Part shown: one piece after another, positions 22,789 to 24,540 of the stretch
How positions within the stretch are numbered: the first letter of the stretch is position 1
Layout of the letters: each line of letters begins with the position of its first letter
Source: JBCBKZ01 sp039026975
Lineage (GTDB): Bacteria; Bacteroidota; Bacteroidia; J057
DNA length: 24,540 nucleotides
NCBI GenBank assembly: GCA_039026975.1
Contig: JBCCLI010000048.1
Location: 1-24,540 of the forward strand
Direction of reading: 5' to 3'
The notes under the pieces: model-generated
Database searches by the model: none
The model's input: only the letters and a program-made list of their open reading frames with translations
Told to the model about the DNA's origin: nothing
Translations under genes and position numbers: made by a program

Positions 22789-23679
22789 ATGCAATATATG
22801 CAAGTGGGAAACTCAGACCTCGTGGTGAGTCGCATAAGCTTAGGGTGTATGTCCATGGGACTAGACCATCAGGAAAACATCCGCCTTATTCACCATGCCC
22901 TAGCTGAAGGAATAAATCTCCTAGACACAGCTGACCTATATGATAAAGGCATAAATGAAGAAAGTGTTGGAAAAGCCATCCAGGGAAGAAGAGATAAGGT
23001 GTTCATAGCTACCAAAGTGGGTAATCAATGGCGGGCAGATGGTTCCGGCTGGGACTGGAATCCTACCAAGGCTTACATTAAGCAGGCAGTACATCAGAGC
23101 TTGAACCGCCTACAAACAGACTATATAGACTTGTACCAACTTCATGGAGGGACACTGGAAGACCCAACTGATGAAACCATAGAAGCCTTTGAGGAATTGA
23201 AGCAGGAGGGACACATTAGGTATTATGGGATTTCTTCTATTAGGCCTAATGTCATCCATAGATGGTTGCAAGAGTCCAACTTGACCAGCGTCATGTCTCA
23301 GTACAGTTTGCTAGATAGAAGGCCAGAGGAACAGACTTTTGACTGGATAGGGGAAGCAGGCGTAGGGGTCTTGGTGAGAGGAGCTGTAGCCAAGGGCTTG
23401 TTAGCCGGAAAACCATCAAGGGAGTATATGGGCTATTCTCACCAACAAGTAGCCATGGTACAGAAAAAGCTGCAAGCGGTAGGTAGATCTGCCGCACATC
23501 TGGCCATCCAATACTGCTTACAAAATCCCGCAGTAAGCACCCTGGTCATGGGAGCCAGTACTACAGAACAAATCAGTGAGAATGTGAAAGCCCTGGATAT
23601 GGCCCCCCTGCCAGATGAAGTCTGGAAGGAGATCAGTACTATCCTATCCCCTCAAACATATGAGAACCATAGGGTATAG
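22789..23679 (+). CDS. Aldo/keto reductase
   Basis: A 296-residue NADPH-dependent oxidoreductase of the AKR (beta/alpha)8-barrel family, which reduces aldehydes or ketones. The catalytic tetrad is visible: D46 and Y51 (LLDTADLYDKGINEE), K76 (VFIATKVG) and H119 (LYQLHGG). The nucleotide end has an AIQYCLQNPAVSTLVMGAST stretch. It is slightly shorter than the usual 310-330 residues. A second in-frame ATG three codons later (22798) is an equally good start. It diverges from the GNAT gene with 54 bases between, so the two may share control. Substrate is not visible. Confidence 0.95.
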   Translation: MQYMQVGNSDLVVSRISLGCMSMGLDHQENIRLIHHALAEGINLLDTADLYDKGINEESVGKAIQGRRDKVFIATKVGNQWRADGSGWDWNPTKAYIKQAVHQSLNRLQTDYIDLYQLHGGTLEDPTDETIEAFEELKQEGHIRYYGISSIRPNVIHRWLQESNLTSVMSQYSLLDRRPEEQTFDWIGEAGVGVLVRGAVAKGLLAGKPSREYMGYSHQQVAMVQKKLQAVGRSAAHLAIQYCLQNPAVSTLVMGASTTEQISENVKALDMAPLPDEVWKEISTILSPQTYENHRV

Positions 23680-23798
23680 GCATTTTCCAGGACTTAAATA
23701 CTTTACCCCATAGCAGCTTACCATAGCATAATGAGAATTGATAAGTAGGGGCTTGTCAAGAATGTTGATGTAGACCCCGAATGGTATACTTCCTAAAG

Positions 23799-24540
23799 CT
23801 ACTCTACTGGAAGAGAAATGATAAACTCACTTCCTTTTCCTTTCTCACTTTTGACCTCTATGGAGCCTTGATGCTGTTGGATGATGCCATAGGCTATGGA
23901 CATGCCCAGACCTGTTCCCTTACCTACTTCTTTGGTGGTAAAAAAGGGATCAAACAAGTGTTCCCGCTCGTGTGGAGTCATTCCTATGCCTGTATCTCTA
24001 AAAGATACATTGATCAGCTGCTTATCCTCACCCTTCCAATTGGTCTGGATAAATATTTCTCCTTCTTCTCCTGTAGCGTCCAAAGCATTGGTGAGAATAT
24101 TCATAAATACCTGATTGAGCTTTCCAGGATAACAGGAAATAGCTGGCAGATCCCCGTACTGTTTGTGTATGTGTAAGGTGGATGGAATCCTGTGAGTCAG
24201 GAGGGTGAGGGTAGATTCAATACCTTGGTGTACATCTGTCACTTTTTTGTCATCCTCATCCAGGCGTGAGAAATTCCTTAGCCCCTTAACAATATCCTTA
24301 GTACGACCGGCTCCCTCTTCTATACCTGCCAGTAGTTCATATACCTCCTCAAAGGTCTCCTGGATCTCTTCCGGCCTTACTCCTTGGCAGTTCTTGACAA
24401 TCCACTGATCAATTTCTTGTATATCCCTTTTCATGGGAGAAACATTCCCTGAAACAAAATTGATAGGATTATTGATCTCATGGGCTATTCCCGCAGTAAG
24501 TTGACCTAAGGAAGCCATCTTTTCAGCTTGAACCAGCTGT
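23799..24540 (-). CDS. Sensor histidine kinase, catalytic part; N terminus beyond right edge
   Basis: The frame continues through the right edge. Bases upstream of the ATG at 24518 read QLVQAEK before MASLGQ, which is the normal lead-in to the phospho-acceptor helix, so that ATG is not the start. The visible 246 residues hold the HisKA motif LTAGIAHEINNPINF, with the phospho-accepting H in HEINNP. The ATPase domain has an N-box (NQVFMNILTNALDA), a G1 box (DTGIGM), an F-box (LFDPFFTTK) and a G2 box (GKGTGLGMSIAYGI), and ends ISLPVE. This is the PAS/GAF-linked or NtrB-like type of kinase, in which the sensor part lies outside the window. It sits tail to tail with the reductase gene, 119 bases apart. 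Its response regulator is not visible. Confidence 0.93.
   Translation of the reverse strand, partial: QLVQAEKMASLGQLTAGIAHEINNPINFVSGNVSPMKRDIQEIDQWIVKNCQGVRPEEIQETFEEVYELLAGIEEGAGRTKDIVKGLRNFSRLDEDDKKVTDVHQGIESTLTLLTHRIPSTLHIHKQYGDLPAISCYPGKLNQVFMNILTNALDATGEEGEIFIQTNWKGEDKQLINVSFRDTGIGMTPHEREHLFDPFFTTKEVGKGTGLGMSIAYGIIQQHQGSIEVKSEKGKGSEFIISLPVE

Noticed and set aside
22735..22803. Upstream extension of the GNAT frame
   Set aside because: It would overlap the aldo/keto reductase start and adds residues not usual for the family.
23781..24176. Plus-strand frame of 131 codons opposite the second kinase
   Set aside because: The minus-strand frame has all kinase motifs; this one is a mirror frame.
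1..24540. tRNA, rRNA, CRISPR array, insertion sequence or phage genes
   Set aside because: I looked for tRNA T-arm motifs, regularly spaced repeats, transposase motifs and terminal repeats and found none.

Overview
The window looks like chromosome from a member of the Bacteroidota, most likely a Cytophagales-type marine or environmental bacterium. Supporting signs are a type IX secretion (Por) C-terminal sorting domain, a TonB-dependent receptor, a type-B succinate:quinone reductase with a single cytochrome b subunit, Bat aerotolerance-type genes, a secreted tandem DUF1080 protein, poor Shine-Dalgarno sites, and at least one promoter-like pair of the Bacteroidota form (TTTG - 20 nt - TAnnTTTG). 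I see no tRNA, rRNA, insertion sequence, prophage gene or CRISPR array.

Layout. (1) 1-1407: a DUF1080 (LamG-like fold) secreted protein, cut at the left edge. (2) 1409-4724: a cobalamin-riboswitch operon. A B12 aptamer (about 1460-1632) and a long expression platform precede a BtuB-like TonB receptor. This overlaps by ATGA a DUF4465 protein with a type IX sorting tail, and a strong hairpin/T8 terminator closes the operon. (3) 4799-5717: a small secreted CarboxypepD_reg-like protein and a convergent two-TM hypothetical protein. (4) 5718-6375: an AT-rich non-coding stretch with a 24-bp imperfect direct repeat. (5) 6376-9734: a TPR-type membrane sensor histidine kinase followed closely by a WG-repeat lipoprotein.

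(6) 9834-14202, minus strand: two large peptide-type ABC permeases (OppB/DppB-like, then OppC/DppC-like) run straight into a BatB-like VWA protein and a BatC-like TPR protein, in one tightly packed operon. (7) 14304-17850, minus strand: sdhC-sdhA-sdhB, with a strong inverted repeat after sdhB. (8) 17851-18222: divergent control region with a good promoter and an operator-like dyad for lpdA. (9) 18223-21424: lpdA and an MsbA-like ABC exporter one base downstream. (10) 21425-21939: mostly non-coding, with an intrinsic terminator at 21831-21860. (11) 21940-23679: an ArsR-type regulator (TTG start), a convergent GNAT acetyltransferase and a divergent aldo/keto reductase. (12) 23799 to the right edge: the catalytic half of a second histidine kinase.

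How they work together. The B12 block is the most coherent system: RNA sensing of cobalamin, outer-membrane import, and a type IX-exported surface protein made from the same transcript. sdhCAB and lpdA, divergently arranged, serve the TCA cycle and 2-oxoacid oxidation. The OppBC-BatBC block links two membrane permeases with envelope-stress-type VWA/TPR partners; its ATPase, binding protein and BatA/BatD partners must lie elsewhere if they exist. Neither histidine kinase has a response regulator in view.
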